NCBI RefSeq assembly: GCF_012396505.1
Contig: NZ_JAAXPN010000004.1
Location: forward strand, 1-64,000
Source of the DNA: Periweissella fabalis
GTDB lineage: Bacteria > Bacillota > Bacilli > Lactobacillales > Lactobacillaceae
Direction of reading: 5' to 3'
Length of the DNA stretch: 64,000 nucleotides
Shown: one piece after another, positions 19,598 to 31,075 of the stretch
Numbering within the stretch: the stretch's first letter is position 1
Layout of the letters: the number at the start of each line of letters is the position of its first letter
Notes under the pieces: model-generated
Databases searched by the model: none
What the model was told of the DNA's origin: nothing
The model's input: the letters and a program-made list of their open reading frames with translations, nothing else
Program-made: the position numbers and the translations under genes

Positions 19598-19747
19598 TTA
19601 CTTAGTTTCACGGTGTAAAGTAACCTTACGATCACGTGGGCAGTACTTGTTAACTTCAAGACGGTCAGGGTTGTTCCGACGGTTCTTATTTGACAAGTAG
19701 TTGCGTTCACCGCATTCAGTACATTCTAAAGTAATGTTAATGCGCAT
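19598..19747 (-). CDS. rpmG: 50S ribosomal protein L33
   Basis: A 49-residue protein, [17 protein letters not shown] at the N-terminus and LHRETK at the C-terminus, the classic L33 pattern. The first zinc-type pair CTEC is present and a third cysteine lies in YCPRD; the fourth ligand is absent, as in other lactic acid bacterial L33 forms. It is too short to appear in a 60-residue ORF scan but has RBS GGAGG upstream and a strong terminator downstream. Confidence 0.96.
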   Translation of the reverse strand: MRINITLECTECGERNYLSNKNRRNNPDRLEVNKYCPRDRKVTLHRETK

Positions 19748-19847
19748 GTCAAAACCCTCCAGTATTAATTTCTCAATAAATCTAGGGGGGTGGCTAATCT
19801 CTTAGCACACGCTCCCTCAACTCAAACTATAATACCAGATATCAAAA

Positions 19848-21950
19848 TCAATTACTAGTACTAATTGTTTTTTCTTGATTTTCGCCTTCACTAGGTGTGT
19901 ATCCTGCAACAGTTGATTTATCTTCAACATACTTGAAGTACGCATCATAAATATCAATTGCCATATTAATATTCAAGTTTGACCCAAAGTTAGATTGTGG
20001 TCCACTAGGCATAGCCAAGGCAATTGCGATATTTGAACCCGGAATATAAGTAATTAAACTTAATGTCAACGTTGGTTGCCCGTCAGTAAAAGTTTCTGCT
20101 GTCCCCGTTTTTGCATATGGAGTTGGAGTAACTTTTTGTAAAGCTTGCCCTGTACGGCGAGGATTTGGACCAGCAACAACTTGTTGCATTCCTTCTGTAA
20201 CAACTGCTCTTTGTGCAGGTGTCCAACCAACTGAATTCAAGATTTTTGGTTGAATTGTTGTTTGTAAATTACTTAATTTACCCTGGGAGTTAGATGACAT
20301 AATAGATTGGACAACATGTGGTTGCATCCGATAACCACCATTAGCAATCGTTGAAACATATTGTGCCAATTGTAAGACAGTATATGCATCATATTGACCA
20401 TATGATTCCATTAAAGCTTTACCTAAATCAGCACGGGTACTTGGCCCAACAATCCCTGCAGACTCACCTGGTAAGTCAATTCCTGTCTTAACACCTAAAC
20501 CAAATAAATTAAAGTTATTTCGCATAATCGTGAATAAATCTGGATTAAGATTCTTCAATCCCATCCCTGGATGATATTGAACACCACCTTCGCGTAATGC
20601 CAATTGCATCATATACGAGTTTGAAGATAGTGCTAATGCTGTTTGTGCGGTAATTGGTACCACACCATTTTTATTCCAATCAGAACTCATTGGGGCAGTT
20701 CCAGCTATTTTAATTGGTTGATCGCTAATTACATTATTATTTGGTGTAATAACACCTAACTTCAAACCACCAGTAACCATAGCTGGTTTTACTGCCGATC
20801 CCATAACAATTGATTGATTAATTGCACCCAAAGCATTTGATGTGACTTTACCAGTTTTAGGATCGCGATTTACCCCAGCAATACCATAAATTCCACCAGT
20901 ATATGGATTCATTGCTACAGCATAAGCTCCAGATGTTAATCCACCAGAAAGATTTTTACGTAAAGTATCTTCCATAGCCGCTTGGAATTTTGCATTGATT
21001 GACAATACTAAATTATCACCTTTTCGACCAGGATAACCTTCAACAGCATTTAAGATTTTATTATTTGATGCGGTTTCAAATTCTGTCTGCCCTTTTGTAC
21101 CTTTCAATACTGGTTCATATTGCTTTTCAAGATAACTTTGTCCAACAGAATCATTTCGTGAATAACCTTTACTAAGTAGCACGTTTAAGTTTTCAGCTGG
21201 TAACCCTACTTTTTCTGAAGAAACCGTTCCAATAACGGCTTGAATTGATTTTCCTTGTGGATAATCACGTTTCCAAGCAGTTGAGATGGTAATACCTGGC
21301 ATCGAGCTTAAATGTTCACCAATCTGAGCGATAGCCTCATCACTAACCCCACCTTCTTTAATATAAGTAGTTGATAGTTGATAAGCTCCGGTCATCTTTT
21401 GAAAAATCATCGCTGCATTTTGCTGTTCGGGTGTTAACTCATAACGCTTTGGATGATTAAAAACTTCATTCAATTCGGCTTTATATTGCGCATTTGGCGA
21501 TAGATCTTTAAAGTTTTTTATCCGAGCATTTATTTCTTTAGTTGTTTTATCATCTGCTAGTAAATAATCAGCTACACTACGTTGCGCAAGTTGTGATGTA
21601 TCAACATTTAAATACTTACTTAAACGATTGGCAGTGTCATACATTTGACTACTTAAGACATTGACCCCTTTTGTATATGAAATTGCTTTTGAGGCTTTAT
21701 TTCCAACCAACACTTGTCCAGTTGAATCATAAATCATCCCCCGTTGAACATTAGTTGTCTCAACTAATGTATCAGTTCGATTAACATCTGCTACAAAGAA
21801 TGCCCCTTTTGAGACTTGTAAATAATACAATTGACCAATCAATGCCGCAAATAAACCAAACACGACTGCTAAAATCAAATTTAACCGAAATGGCAAATCT
21901 GAACGATAGCCTTTTTTCTTACGCGCTCGGCGTGTAAAACGATTTTCCAT
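19848..21950 (-). CDS. Class B penicillin-binding protein (PBP2B-like transpeptidase)
   Basis: A 700-residue peptidoglycan transpeptidase. A basic cytoplasmic tail (RRARKKKG) is followed by one membrane anchor (about residues 24-46), a dimerisation domain, and the transpeptidase domain with the three active-site motifs: SAVK at 385-388, SSN near 442-444, and KTG at about 614-616. No PASTA repeats are present. Class B enzymes cross-link septal or side-wall peptidoglycan with SEDS partners; which of the two is not decidable here. I chose ATG at 21950, which has GGGAG just upstream, over an upstream in-frame start. Confidence 0.93.
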   Translation of the reverse strand: MENRFTRRARKKKGYRSDLPFRLNLILAVVFGLFAALIGQLYYLQVSKGAFFVADVNRTDTLVETTNVQRGMIYDSTGQVLVGNKASKAISYTKGVNVLSSQMYDTANRLSKYLNVDTSQLAQRSVADYLLADDKTTKEINARIKNFKDLSPNAQYKAELNEVFNHPKRYELTPEQQNAAMIFQKMTGAYQLSTTYIKEGGVSDEAIAQIGEHLSSMPGITISTAWKRDYPQGKSIQAVIGTVSSEKVGLPAENLNVLLSKGYSRNDSVGQSYLEKQYEPVLKGTKGQTEFETASNNKILNAVEGYPGRKGDNLVLSINAKFQAAMEDTLRKNLSGGLTSGAYAVAMNPYTGGIYGIAGVNRDPKTGKVTSNALGAINQSIVMGSAVKPAMVTGGLKLGVITPNNNVISDQPIKIAGTAPMSSDWNKNGVVPITAQTALALSSNSYMMQLALREGGVQYHPGMGLKNLNPDLFTIMRNNFNLFGLGVKTGIDLPGESAGIVGPSTRADLGKALMESYGQYDAYTVLQLAQYVSTIANGGYRMQPHVVQSIMSSNSQGKLSNLQTTIQPKILNSVGWTPAQRAVVTEGMQQVVAGPNPRRTGQALQKVTPTPYAKTGTAETFTDGQPTLTLSLITYIPGSNIAIALAMPSGPQSNFGSNLNINMAIDIYDAYFKYVEDKSTVAGYTPSEGENQEKTISTSN

Positions 21951-22162
21951 GTATCTCCCACCAATTAAATCACACACCATACTGTGCAATTTTTAAATTT
22001 TATTTTTTCTTATACCTGATATCAAATCACTATCTGATAGCATTTAACGTTATTTATTGTAACATACTGAAGTGTATTCAGTGATGGTCTTATACGTTGT
22101 TTTAATTTTTTATGGTAAAGTTATCTTAACTTAAAACAAAAAAAGGAACATTAAAATCGAAC

Positions 22163-24769
22163 ATGAAAAAATATTTCAGTGTCAAAACTTTACCGTTATG
22201 GTTAGCTTTTTGGCTACCAGTTATCATAATGGGTTCTTATTTTGTAACTCGTCATATGATGCCTTTTGGGAACTCAACCATTTTAACAGTTGATCTAGGC
22301 CAGCAATACGTAGATATGTTTGCCCTGATGCGCAACACGATATTACACCATCCAGCAACCTTGTTATATTCTTTTAGCAATGCCCTTGGTGGTGATATGT
22401 TAGGAATTTGGACCTACTATCTAATGAGTCCTTTAAACTTAATTTTATTATTTTTCCCACCCAAAATTCTTCCTACTGGAATTTTAATATTAACCTTATT
22501 GAAATACGGTCTAATAAGTCTCTCAATGGCATGGGTGGTTCGCAAGATGCATTGGCAAACTGGCTGGCTAGCAACAACATTTGGTCTCATGTACGCCCTA
22601 ATGGGATGGATGGTGTCATATCAATTAAACTTACTCTGGCTAGATATTTTAATTTTACTACCTTTAATCATCTATGGTCTTGAAAAATTATTAACAACCG
22701 GTAAATACCGATATTATGTCATACCGTTCACATTAAGTTTAATTATTAATTATTACATGGCATACATGGTAGCTCTTTTTCTAATCCTCTACTGGATTTG
22801 GACTAATTCACGCGAACCTTTTCAATGGGTAACTATTAGACAATCTTTCATCCGCTTCGTTAATGGTTCATTACTAAGTGTTGCCTTAGCAGCGGTAGTC
22901 TTATTACCAACCTTTTTTCAATTAACTCAAGGTAAAGGCCAATATAATCAAACTACTATCGGCAAGTGGATTGAATACAATCCGTTATTTTTCTTTAGTA
23001 AAATGTTTGTTGGGAGCTTTAATTTTGACCAAATGCCAACAGGACAACCAAATATCTTTATTGCAAGCGTGGGTGTTTTCGGGGCAATTTTATATTTTCT
23101 TAATCGAAATTTTCGTTGGCAAAATCGCTTAATTGCTGGCTTGATAACCCTGTTTTTATTTAGTTCTATGTTCTTAGCACCATTAGATTTATTTTGGCAT
23201 GGTTTACAATTTCCTGTCTGGTACCCATATCGCTTTAGCTTTTTGTGGTCATTTTGGTTACTTTGGTTATCAGCAACTAGCTTGAACTCTTTTGAGCCTT
23301 TAAAGTTCAAACCTTTTGTCGTATTAACTGGGCTTTTTGCTAGTGCTTTTATCATTGTCGCCTTTACATTTAATAAAACTAATTTTATGAGTTGGCCTCA
23401 AATATTAGTAGGAGCAACTTTTGCACTCTTAGCTTTAATATTATTACTTGCACCACGTATCAAAATTTGGCCTTGGCTTGTTTTATTATTAACTATCACC
23501 GAGGTTAGCACAAATGCTATTTGGTGTCTCAATAACTTTAGTTATCTTACTAAAACAGAGTATCAAACTGAGGTTAAGGCAACCCACAAGGCACTTGCTA
23601 CGCTTCCAGACACAACTAAACATTTTTTCCGAGTTGGTCAAACCTATTCACGTACAAAAGGTGACCCCTTCATGCAAGATTACTTTGGTGGTTCAGCATT
23701 TAGCTCATCATTTTCAAAAAAGACTAGTGACTTTATGGGATTAATTGGTAATCCTAATGGCGATAATTATGCTACGTATTATAATGGTACTGTCTTAACT
23801 GATAATCTACTCGGTTTTAAATATTTTTTAGACGCTTCAACACACTTTGCAACCGTACAAGGTGCACCAGCACGGATGCAAAATACACAACGGCCTGATT
23901 TGATTAGCGATTTATTTCATGCAGAAACTGCAAATGTTACAATTTATAAAAATCCTAATGCACTACCACTAGGTTTTGCTGCTAATTCTGCAGCTCTTAA
24001 GACACATCTAAAAAATGGTAATCCATTAGTAAATCAAACAACTATTTGGAATAATTTAGTTGGTCAACCAAATCAAACGTTGTTTACTGAATTACCATTT
24101 TTAAACTTTAATACAACTAATACAAATCGCCCACAAAGTGTTAATGGTGCGTTCTTAACGCCTAAAAATCTAGTTAAACCAACCACTTTAACTGCTACGT
24201 TTATTCCACAAGACAATAACCCTTATTACTTAACATTGGGACCCAATTTGACTCCAGATGTCGTTAGCATCACTTTGAATGGTCGTATTTTGCATACTAA
24301 TGATGCATTTAAAGCACCTATTGTCCTTAACTTAACTAATATGGCCCAACATCAACCGCAAACCTTAGTTTTCACATTAAAGAAATCAACATTATGGTTG
24401 CAAGATGTTAATTTGTATGAATTAAATGCACCCTTACTAAAGGCACAAACCCAACAACTTAAGGCACACACTTGGCAAGTTTCTCATTTTAGCCAACGTA
24501 AGATTAGTGGTGATATTGAAATTCCACATTCAGATCAATTATTAATGACTACCATCCCTCAAATCCCAGGATGGCACGCTATTGTCGACGGTCAACCAAC
24601 AGCAACTAAAACCGTCGCAAACATGTTCATTGCGATACCATTAACTACTGGCCACCATACTGTTACACTTAAATATACACCGCCATTTTTAATTATTGGC
24701 AGTCTAATTAGCTTTTTTGCGCTAATATACTCAATTAGTTTTTCTATAATTAAGCGTAAGCGTAATTAA
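22163..24769 (+). CDS. YfhO family polytopic membrane protein
   Basis: An 868-residue protein with about a dozen membrane segments in the first 450 residues and again one at the extreme C-terminus ('FLIIGSLISFFALIYSISF'), separated by a large, mainly extracytoplasmic beta-rich region. The N-terminal part with 'ILTVDLGQQYVDMF' and 'YSFSNALGGDMLG' is typical of YfhO proteins. YfhO-type proteins have a GT-C-like topology and are linked in Bacillus and Listeria to glycosylation of lipoteichoic acid; that role here is inferred. It is divergent from the penicillin-binding protein gene and ends in a basic KRKRN tail. Confidence 0.87.
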   Translation: MKKYFSVKTLPLWLAFWLPVIIMGSYFVTRHMMPFGNSTILTVDLGQQYVDMFALMRNTILHHPATLLYSFSNALGGDMLGIWTYYLMSPLNLILLFFPPKILPTGILILTLLKYGLISLSMAWVVRKMHWQTGWLATTFGLMYALMGWMVSYQLNLLWLDILILLPLIIYGLEKLLTTGKYRYYVIPFTLSLIINYYMAYMVALFLILYWIWTNSREPFQWVTIRQSFIRFVNGSLLSVALAAVVLLPTFFQLTQGKGQYNQTTIGKWIEYNPLFFFSKMFVGSFNFDQMPTGQPNIFIASVGVFGAILYFLNRNFRWQNRLIAGLITLFLFSSMFLAPLDLFWHGLQFPVWYPYRFSFLWSFWLLWLSATSLNSFEPLKFKPFVVLTGLFASAFIIVAFTFNKTNFMSWPQILVGATFALLALILLLAPRIKIWPWLVLLLTITEVSTNAIWCLNNFSYLTKTEYQTEVKATHKALATLPDTTKHFFRVGQTYSRTKGDPFMQDYFGGSAFSSSFSKKTSDFMGLIGNPNGDNYATYYNGTVLTDNLLGFKYFLDASTHFATVQGAPARMQNTQRPDLISDLFHAETANVTIYKNPNALPLGFAANSAALKTHLKNGNPLVNQTTIWNNLVGQPNQTLFTELPFLNFNTTNTNRPQSVNGAFLTPKNLVKPTTLTATFIPQDNNPYYLTLGPNLTPDVVSITLNGRILHTNDAFKAPIVLNLTNMAQHQPQTLVFTLKKSTLWLQDVNLYELNAPLLKAQTQQLKAHTWQVSHFSQRKISGDIEIPHSDQLLMTTIPQIPGWHAIVDGQPTATKTVANMFIAIPLTTGHHTVTLKYTPPFLIIGSLISFFALIYSISFSIIKRKRN

Positions 24770-24837
24770 AAAAAGGAATATAGCTAAATTAATTTTAGTA
24801 GTAATTTGTAAAATGTTTTTCAAAAGTTCAATATACA

Positions 24838-24872
24838 CAAAATCCCAGGGAAACAAATTTCTCTGGGATTTT
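24838..24872. terminator. Bidirectional terminator between yfhO and polC
   Basis: Arms AAAATCCCAG-GGAAA and TTTCT-CTGGGATTTT around a CAAA loop. It lies between convergent genes and has T runs in both directions. Confidence 0.9.
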
Positions 24873-24926
24873 TACTACTATTTTATTTATCAAAATTGTC
24901 GGACTTTTCTAATACTTCTTTTTATT

Positions 24927-27900
24927 TTAAAAATCAAACAATGATAATTGATTTTCATCAGGTAAACCATCTAATACATGATGGGTAGTCATAAATTCAA
25001 TCAAAGTCGATGACACTTTACCACGTAATTTTAGATCTTCTTTTGAAATGAATTCCTGATCGGCTCGGGCTGCAATAATTTGTTTCGCAACATTATCACC
25101 CAGCCCTGGCAAAGCATTGAAAGGAGCAATCAATGTATTACCTTCAATCAACCAATCCAATGCATCTGATTTTTCTAAATCCACCATAGCAAATTTCAAA
25201 CCACGTTCTAAAGCTTCATTAGCTAATTCTAAAACAGTTAATGTTTCTTTATCTTTAGCAGTAACATCATTACCCATTTTGTAAAGTTCGTTAATAGCAG
25301 CTTTAACACTATCCTTACCATTGGCCATCGCTACTACATCAAAACTATCTGCTCGCACTGAGAAATAAGCACTATAGTACAACGTTGGGAAGTAAACTTT
25401 AAAATATGCCACCCGTAAGGCCATTAAAACATAAGCCGCAGCGTGGGCTCGGGGGAACATATATTTAATTTTCAAACATGAATCAATGTACCATTCTGGT
25501 ACCCCAGCTGCACGCATTTCAGCTTGGTATTCATCACTAATTCCTTTACCTTTACGAACCTTTTCCATAATTTGAAAGGCTGATTCAGATTCCATCCCAT
25601 AGTTGATTAAATCAGTCATGATTTTATCACGGGTCCCAATAACGTTAGCAATCGTTGCCGTACCATCTTTAATCAATTCATCTGCATTCCCTAGCCATAC
25701 ATCAGTCCCATGCGATAGGCCGGAAATTTGTAATAGCTCAGAATAGTTTTTTGGATGAGTTTGTTCTAACATACCACGAACAAATCGTGTTCCAAACTCA
25801 GGAATTCCCAAAGTCCCTGTCTTGGAATAAATCGCATCAGGACTAACTCCTAAGGCACTAGTCCCTGAAAATAAACTCATCACGCCTGGATCATCCATTG
25901 GGATTGTATGTGGATCAATTCCGGACATATCTTGGAGCGTACGAATCATCGTTGGATCATCATGTCCTAAAATATCAATTTTTAGGATATTATCATGAAT
26001 TGAGTGGAAATCAAAATGGGTTGTCTTCCACGTTGCATTAACATCATCAGCAGGAAATTGAATAGGTGTAAAATCATAAATATCCATATAATCAGGCACA
26101 ACTAATATTCCAGCTGGGTGTTGGCCTGTAGTTCGCTTAACCCCTGTTGCACCTTTAGCTAAACGTTCAACCTCAGCCGAGCGTAACTCTATCTCTGATT
26201 CTCGTTCGTATGCTTTAACGTATCCAAAGGCAGTTTTATCAGCAATCGTTCCAATCGTCCCCGCTCGGAAAACATTATTCTCTCCAAACATAACTTTAGT
26301 ATAGTTATGTGCAATGGGTTGATAATCGCCTGAGAAATTCAAATCAATATCGGGTACTTTATTCCCTTTAAAACCAAGGAACGTTTCAAACGGAATATTT
26401 TGACCATCTCCAACCATTCGAATATGACAATTTGGACAATCTTTATCAGGTAAGTCAAATCCCGATTCATATTCCCCCTTAGTAAAGAATTCACTGTGTT
26501 TACATTCAGTACAACGATAATGTGGTGGTAATGGGTTAACTTCCGTGATTCCAATAAATGTTGCCACAACTGATGAACCAACAGATCCTCGTGAGCCAAC
26601 CAAATATCCATCTTTATTAGATTTTGCAACTAATCGTTGCGAAATTAAGTAGATAACTGAAAATCCATTAGAAATAATTGACTTTAATTCTTTATCAATT
26701 TGGTTTTGGACAACATCTGGTAATGGCTTACCATATAAATCCCATGCCGTTGCATACGTTCGCCGTTCAATTTCTTCATCAGCACCAGGCATATTTGGCG
26801 TATACAGTTTATCTTTTAATGGTTTGATATCTTCAATTATATTTGCCAATGCATTTGGTGCATCAATCACAATCTCATGTGCGACCTCTGGCCCTAAGAA
26901 ACTAAATTCATTTAAAAGCTCATCGGTTGTCTTAAAATACAGATCTGGAAGTGTTGTTCGATTAAGCGGATTAGCACCACCTTGAGATTTAACAATCACA
27001 TCACGATAGACACGATCTTCAGGATTAAGATAATGCACATCCCCAGTTGCTACTACTGGAATATCAAGTTCATGTCCGATTTGAACTAAATTAGAAATAA
27101 TATCTTCTAATTTAGCTTCATCAGCAATTAATTCACTTTCAATTAATGGAGCATACGCTGCTTTAGGCTGCACTTCAATATAATCATAATACCGTGCTAA
27201 CTCCTTAGCTTTGGTCATTCCTTTTTGCATAATTGCTTCAAAAACTTCCCCAGTGCTATCTCCTGTCCCAATTAGGAGGCCTTCACGATATTCATTTAAC
27301 AATGAATGCGGAATCCGTGGTACACGATAAAAATAACTGATATTAGAAGTTGAAATTAGTTTGAACATATTTTTAAGACCAGCTTGAGTTTTAGCTAAGA
27401 TTGAAACGTGATTTGGCCGAGCATGTTTCCACGAATCATTATCTGTCATATGTTCATTTAATTGATCATGAAATGTTATATTATATTTTTCTTTAGCATC
27501 TTGTAAGAACAACATGTTTAACTTACCAGTTGTTTCCGAGTCAAATATGGCCCGGTGATGATGCTCAAGATTAACACCAAATTTTTTGGCTAAAGTATTT
27601 AAGCGATAACCTTTTAATTCTGGATACAAAAATCGTGCTAACGTTAAGGTATCAATAACTGGATTGTTAATTGGTTCCATACCGTGACGGTCATAACCCG
27701 TGTTCATAAATCCCAAATCAAATGTAACATTGTGTCCAACAAGAATTGCATCTCCGTAGAATTCACGAAATTCACGAAATACTTGTGCTTCAGTTTTTGA
27801 GCCTTGTACCATTGAATCAGTAATTGATGTCAAGTTAGTTGTCGTTTCTGACAAATGGAAACCAGGATCAATAAATTCTTCAAACTCTGCAACAACATTA

Positions 27901-29231
27901 CCTTTAATCATCTTTACAGCTGATAATTCAATTACCTTATCATAAATCGCTGATAGACCTGTTGTTTCAACGTCAAAAATAACATATTCCGTATTTGCAT
28001 CATCTAGTGCAACATGTTTAGGATTAATCCCAATTTCTGCACCATCACTAACGAGATTGCCTTCAAACCCATATAGCATTTTTATATCGTTTTTCTTAGC
28101 TGCTGCAAAGGCATCTGGAAAAGCCTGTACTCCAGTTGTATCTGTTACTGCTATTGCTTGATGGCCCCACTTGCTAGCTTGTTTAACAAAATCACCAATA
28201 TTATTTGTTGCGTCCATTGCTGACATATTTGAATGTACATGCAATTCAACTCGTTTATCTCCTTCTGGAGCAGTATCTTTACGACTTTCATGTTCAACAA
28301 CTTGAATATCATAAATATTAATCACTAAATCATGCTGATAAGTATCCTCTTGAACTGATCCACGAATTCGAACCCACATTCCCGGCTTAATATTATCAAA
28401 GAATTTTGTGTCGTCATCATCTCGTGAGAACTTCTTAGCTAAATACGAGCTTGAATAATCCGTTATTTTAAGTGATAATAATTGCCGCTCTGATCTTAAT
28501 ACACGTACTTCAGAATCAAAGATATATCCTTCAACCACTACTGAACGTTCTTCTTGATTAATATCAATCATTTGTGTAATTTCTGCATCATCAGCAATTC
28601 GACGTCCTAGCGATAATTTGACGTCACCATTTGCACCAATTGAGCTCATTTTTGCCTGAGCTTGCTGTGCAATTTCACGTTCTTTTTGCATTTGTGCTTC
28701 ACGTAATTGTTGCGTGGTTGCTTCATTTAGTTCCAAGTCAACTAAGACTTCAAAATTTATGTTATTAATACCTAAACGACGATAAGCATCACTAATTGCA
28801 GCAATTCCTGTTTGTTTAAAATAACTTGCTGCAATTTTATTTTGTACTTTAAGTTGTAACTTTTGTCCGTGCTCAATTGTAGTTGCATCAACTATCATCT
28901 GTTGCATGCCACCTGACAATTCCGCAAATTGAGCTACAAACGGCCAATATGCCATCACTAGGTCATGATTGGATTGTATCGGGTTATCTAAAATAAAGTT
29001 CCATTTGACTTTGGCAATCTTACTAAAGGCTGCTTGTAAATTAACAATAAATTGCGTTAACACTGGTACTGCCCATAAGTCTTGTGTTGCAAAATTAAAT
29101 TCCCAAGTTTCTGAAATTTCATGTACTATCACACTTTCAATTCGAGCGTCTTGATAAATTGAATGATCCCTGTCTGCTAAATTGATTTGTTCAAGTAACT
29201 TAACAAATAATTCCTGTTTATTTAAACTCAC
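24927..29231 (-). CDS. polC: DNA polymerase III alpha subunit, PolC type
   Basis: A 1434-residue replicative polymerase, the usual PolC length. In order: N-terminal domain, OB fold (about 230-320), PHP domain beginning '[13 protein letters not shown]' near 330, a 3'-5' proofreading exonuclease inserted in PHP with 'FDVETTGLS' near 415, the polymerase palm with '[10 protein letters not shown]', a C4 zinc motif CTEC/CPNC near 907-935, and a C-terminal tail ending LSLFDF that resembles a beta-clamp binding motif. PolC synthesises the leading strand in low-GC Gram-positives. The start is GTG with AAGGG upstream. Confidence 0.97.
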   Translation of the reverse strand: MSLNKQELFVKLLEQINLADRDHSIYQDARIESVIVHEISETWEFNFATQDLWAVPVLTQFIVNLQAAFSKIAKVKWNFILDNPIQSNHDLVMAYWPFVAQFAELSGGMQQMIVDATTIEHGQKLQLKVQNKIAASYFKQTGIAAISDAYRRLGINNINFEVLVDLELNEATTQQLREAQMQKEREIAQQAQAKMSSIGANGDVKLSLGRRIADDAEITQMIDINQEERSVVVEGYIFDSEVRVLRSERQLLSLKITDYSSSYLAKKFSRDDDDTKFFDNIKPGMWVRIRGSVQEDTYQHDLVINIYDIQVVEHESRKDTAPEGDKRVELHVHSNMSAMDATNNIGDFVKQASKWGHQAIAVTDTTGVQAFPDAFAAAKKNDIKMLYGFEGNLVSDGAEIGINPKHVALDDANTEYVIFDVETTGLSAIYDKVIELSAVKMIKGNVVAEFEEFIDPGFHLSETTTNLTSITDSMVQGSKTEAQVFREFREFYGDAILVGHNVTFDLGFMNTGYDRHGMEPINNPVIDTLTLARFLYPELKGYRLNTLAKKFGVNLEHHHRAIFDSETTGKLNMLFLQDAKEKYNITFHDQLNEHMTDNDSWKHARPNHVSILAKTQAGLKNMFKLISTSNISYFYRVPRIPHSLLNEYREGLLIGTGDSTGEVFEAIMQKGMTKAKELARYYDYIEVQPKAAYAPLIESELIADEAKLEDIISNLVQIGHELDIPVVATGDVHYLNPEDRVYRDVIVKSQGGANPLNRTTLPDLYFKTTDELLNEFSFLGPEVAHEIVIDAPNALANIIEDIKPLKDKLYTPNMPGADEEIERRTYATAWDLYGKPLPDVVQNQIDKELKSIISNGFSVIYLISQRLVAKSNKDGYLVGSRGSVGSSVVATFIGITEVNPLPPHYRCTECKHSEFFTKGEYESGFDLPDKDCPNCHIRMVGDGQNIPFETFLGFKGNKVPDIDLNFSGDYQPIAHNYTKVMFGENNVFRAGTIGTIADKTAFGYVKAYERESEIELRSAEVERLAKGATGVKRTTGQHPAGILVVPDYMDIYDFTPIQFPADDVNATWKTTHFDFHSIHDNILKIDILGHDDPTMIRTLQDMSGIDPHTIPMDDPGVMSLFSGTSALGVSPDAIYSKTGTLGIPEFGTRFVRGMLEQTHPKNYSELLQISGLSHGTDVWLGNADELIKDGTATIANVIGTRDKIMTDLINYGMESESAFQIMEKVRKGKGISDEYQAEMRAAGVPEWYIDSCLKIKYMFPRAHAAAYVLMALRVAYFKVYFPTLYYSAYFSVRADSFDVVAMANGKDSVKAAINELYKMGNDVTAKDKETLTVLELANEALERGLKFAMVDLEKSDALDWLIEGNTLIAPFNALPGLGDNVAKQIIAARADQEFISKEDLKLRGKVSSTLIEFMTTHHVLDGLPDENQLSLFDF

Positions 29232-29273
29232 GTCGTAACCCTTTTCTCTAATTCCTATATCTGGCTAGAAAAC

Positions 29274-29296
29274 AAAAAAGCAGCCTAGGGCCACTT
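29274..29296 (-). terminator. Terminator after the aldo/keto reductase gene
   Basis: On the minus strand AGTGGCC, a three-base CTA loop, GGCTGCT and then a T run; the seven pairs include two wobbles. It is 7 bases past the reductase stop and close upstream of polC. Confidence 0.75.
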
Positions 29297-29302
29297 TTTC
29301 GA

Positions 29303-30298
29303 TTATTTTCCAGATAAAATATCATCAATTATTTTAATTTCACTATCAGATAATGTCATATTATCGCTAAAACGAACATTGTCTAATAAATGATTCACAC
29401 TTGATGCTCCAATAATCACAGATGGTACTCGATCATCTTTAAGTAGCCACGCTAGTGCTAACTGTGATAATTGTTGTCCGCGTGCATGAGCTAAGTCGTT
29501 TAAAGCATTTAACTTAGAAACAACTTGCTCTGGGACTTGATCAAGCATTAACTTATTTGACCAATGTAATGGCATATCTGAAGGAATGCCATTAAGATAG
29601 CGATCTGTTAACAAGCCTTCTGCTAATGGGCCATAGGCAATTACGCCTGCATGATGATTTTCTGCAGCTTCCAACAAACCATCAGTTTCGATTTCACGAT
29701 TTAACATGTTATAAGACACTTGATTACCAACAAACGGCGTTCCAAGTTCTGAAAATATTTCAGCAATGGCATTAAATTGCTCAGTTGTATAATTTGAAAC
29801 ACCCACATATAAAGCCTTACCTTGTCGCACTAATAAATCCATACTTTCAGCAACTTCACGGATATTTGTTTCTGGATCAAACCGATGTGCATAGAATATA
29901 TCAACATAATCCAAATGCATTCGCTTTAATGATAAATCCAGAGCTTGAACCATTGTCTTTTTTGAAGTGAATTCGCCAAATGGACCTGGCCACATATGAA
30001 AACCAGCTTTAGTAGTAATTACTAACTCATTTCGATACGGTTTTAAGTCTTTTTCAAATACCGCACCAAAAGTTTCTTCTGCACTTCCTGCAGTTGGCCC
30101 ATAGTTAGAAGCATTATCAAATGAAAAAATTCCATTATCAAATGCTTTCAAAATTACTTCACGTGAATTACTTAGCGGTTTTTCATCGCCTAAATTACGC
30201 CATAATCCAAATGACAATGTTGGTAAAATCATCCCCGTGTCTGCAACTCGCCGGTATGGGAGCTTTTCGTATCGATCATCTGCTGCTGCAAAAACCAT
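29303..30298 (-). CDS. Aldo/keto reductase (YghZ-like)
   Basis: A 331-residue NADPH-dependent reductase of the AKR superfamily, TIM-barrel fold. Catalytic residues: aspartate and tyrosine in 'FSFDNASNYG' near residues 55-61, lysine in 'VITTKAGFHMW' near 96, histidine in 'IFYAHRFD' near 139. The long segment 'GFHMWPGPFGEFTSKK' matches the YghZ / glyceraldehyde-3-phosphate reductase subgroup. Substrate is not shown. RBS GGAGG lies seven bases before the ATG. It stands between polC and two small-protein genes. Confidence 0.92.
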   Translation of the reverse strand: MVFAAADDRYEKLPYRRVADTGMILPTLSFGLWRNLGDEKPLSNSREVILKAFDNGIFSFDNASNYGPTAGSAEETFGAVFEKDLKPYRNELVITTKAGFHMWPGPFGEFTSKKTMVQALDLSLKRMHLDYVDIFYAHRFDPETNIREVAESMDLLVRQGKALYVGVSNYTTEQFNAIAEIFSELGTPFVGNQVSYNMLNREIETDGLLEAAENHHAGVIAYGPLAEGLLTDRYLNGIPSDMPLHWSNKLMLDQVPEQVVSKLNALNDLAHARGQQLSQLALAWLLKDDRVPSVIIGASSVNHLLDNVRFSDNMTLSDSEIKIIDDILSGK

Positions 30299-30336
30299 CT
30301 AATTCCTCCATTTACGCCTAATAAATCGTGGCCAGT

Positions 30337-30516
30337 TTATTTTTTTGTTTCTCGTACAATCTCAGCATCTAAAAGCTTAATTAATAAACGCTTACGTGCT
30401 CGAGGTCGTTTAGTAGCCTCTGTGTAAATTGCATGCTTTTCTTGAACCAATTTGAGTTCAGCTTCATAATTTGGATTAATTTCTGCTTGCATTGCTAAAT
30501 ATTCATCTAAATTCAT
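30337..30516 (-). CDS. Small uncharacterised basic protein, 59 aa
   Basis: Not recognised. An open frame of 59 residues starting MNLDEYLAMQAEINPNYEAE and ending EIVRETKK, with a charged, helix-prone sequence and a central basic block TKRPRARKRLL. GGGGA lies 8 bases before the ATG. It fits tightly between the aldo/keto reductase and the HesB-like gene on the same strand, so it looks like a member of that transcript. It is below a 60-residue ORF cut-off and easily missed. Confidence 0.68.
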   Translation of the reverse strand: MNLDEYLAMQAEINPNYEAELKLVQEKHAIYTEATKRPRARKRLLIKLLDAEIVRETKK

Positions 30517-30566
30517 TTAATTATCCCCATTGATTCATCATGTTTTTTGTTGATTACATCATATTA

Positions 30567-30857
30567 TTAACTAAAGTTATACTCTGGCCCAATTTCATCA
30601 TCATTAACATTTACAGTGAGATGATAATCATTAAATAACCATTCATCACGTTCATTAACGTAATAATTAATACCATCTTTTTCAACTAAAATAACGGGCT
30701 TATTAGGATAATCATCTCGCAACATTGCGACTGAAAAACCTTTATGGACATTGGTTGCCCCATAAGTTTTACCATAGAAACGGACCCCATTTCCTGGTGC
30801 CAAATCCATTTCGTTTCGAAACCACTTGCTTGCCTGATCTGTAATCGTCAATTGCAT
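30567..30857 (-). CDS. HesB/IscA-like domain protein (YneR type)
   Basis: A 96-residue protein with the beta-rich HesB-like fold, seen in 'QLTITDQASKWFRNEMDLAPGNGVRFYGK' and 'KDGINYYVNERDEWLFNDYHLTV'. No cysteine is present, so it cannot hold an iron-sulfur cluster in the way IscA or SufA does; this is typical of the YneR subgroup, whose function is unknown. It leads a short minus-strand run with the 59-residue protein and the reductase. Confidence 0.82.
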   Translation of the reverse strand: MQLTITDQASKWFRNEMDLAPGNGVRFYGKTYGATNVHKGFSVAMLRDDYPNKPVILVEKDGINYYVNERDEWLFNDYHLTVNVNDDEIGPEYNFS

Positions 30858-31013
30858 CTATTCGGCCTACTTTCATTAACATATCCTGCAATCTCTCTCA
30901 TGTCAGTATAGCACAATCTTATTTTTAGAAAAATAGTTAATCTAGCACTTGCTATAAAGGCTTTGAATTAGTTTAATTATCACCTAATTTAGGCTAAAAC
31001 CATAAAAGGGGCT

Positions 31014-31048
31014 TGTCATGACATCGTTTGCATGCTACATTAATCTTG
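31014..31048 (+). promoter_or_regulatory. Possible greA promoter
   Basis: TTGTCA, 17 bases, TACATT, with a second overlapping option TTGCAT-16-TATATT just downstream. Either would start transcription 20-35 bases before greA. I cannot choose between them. Confidence 0.4.
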
Positions 31049-31075
31049 CTATATTTAGAAAAGGACGTGAAACTC

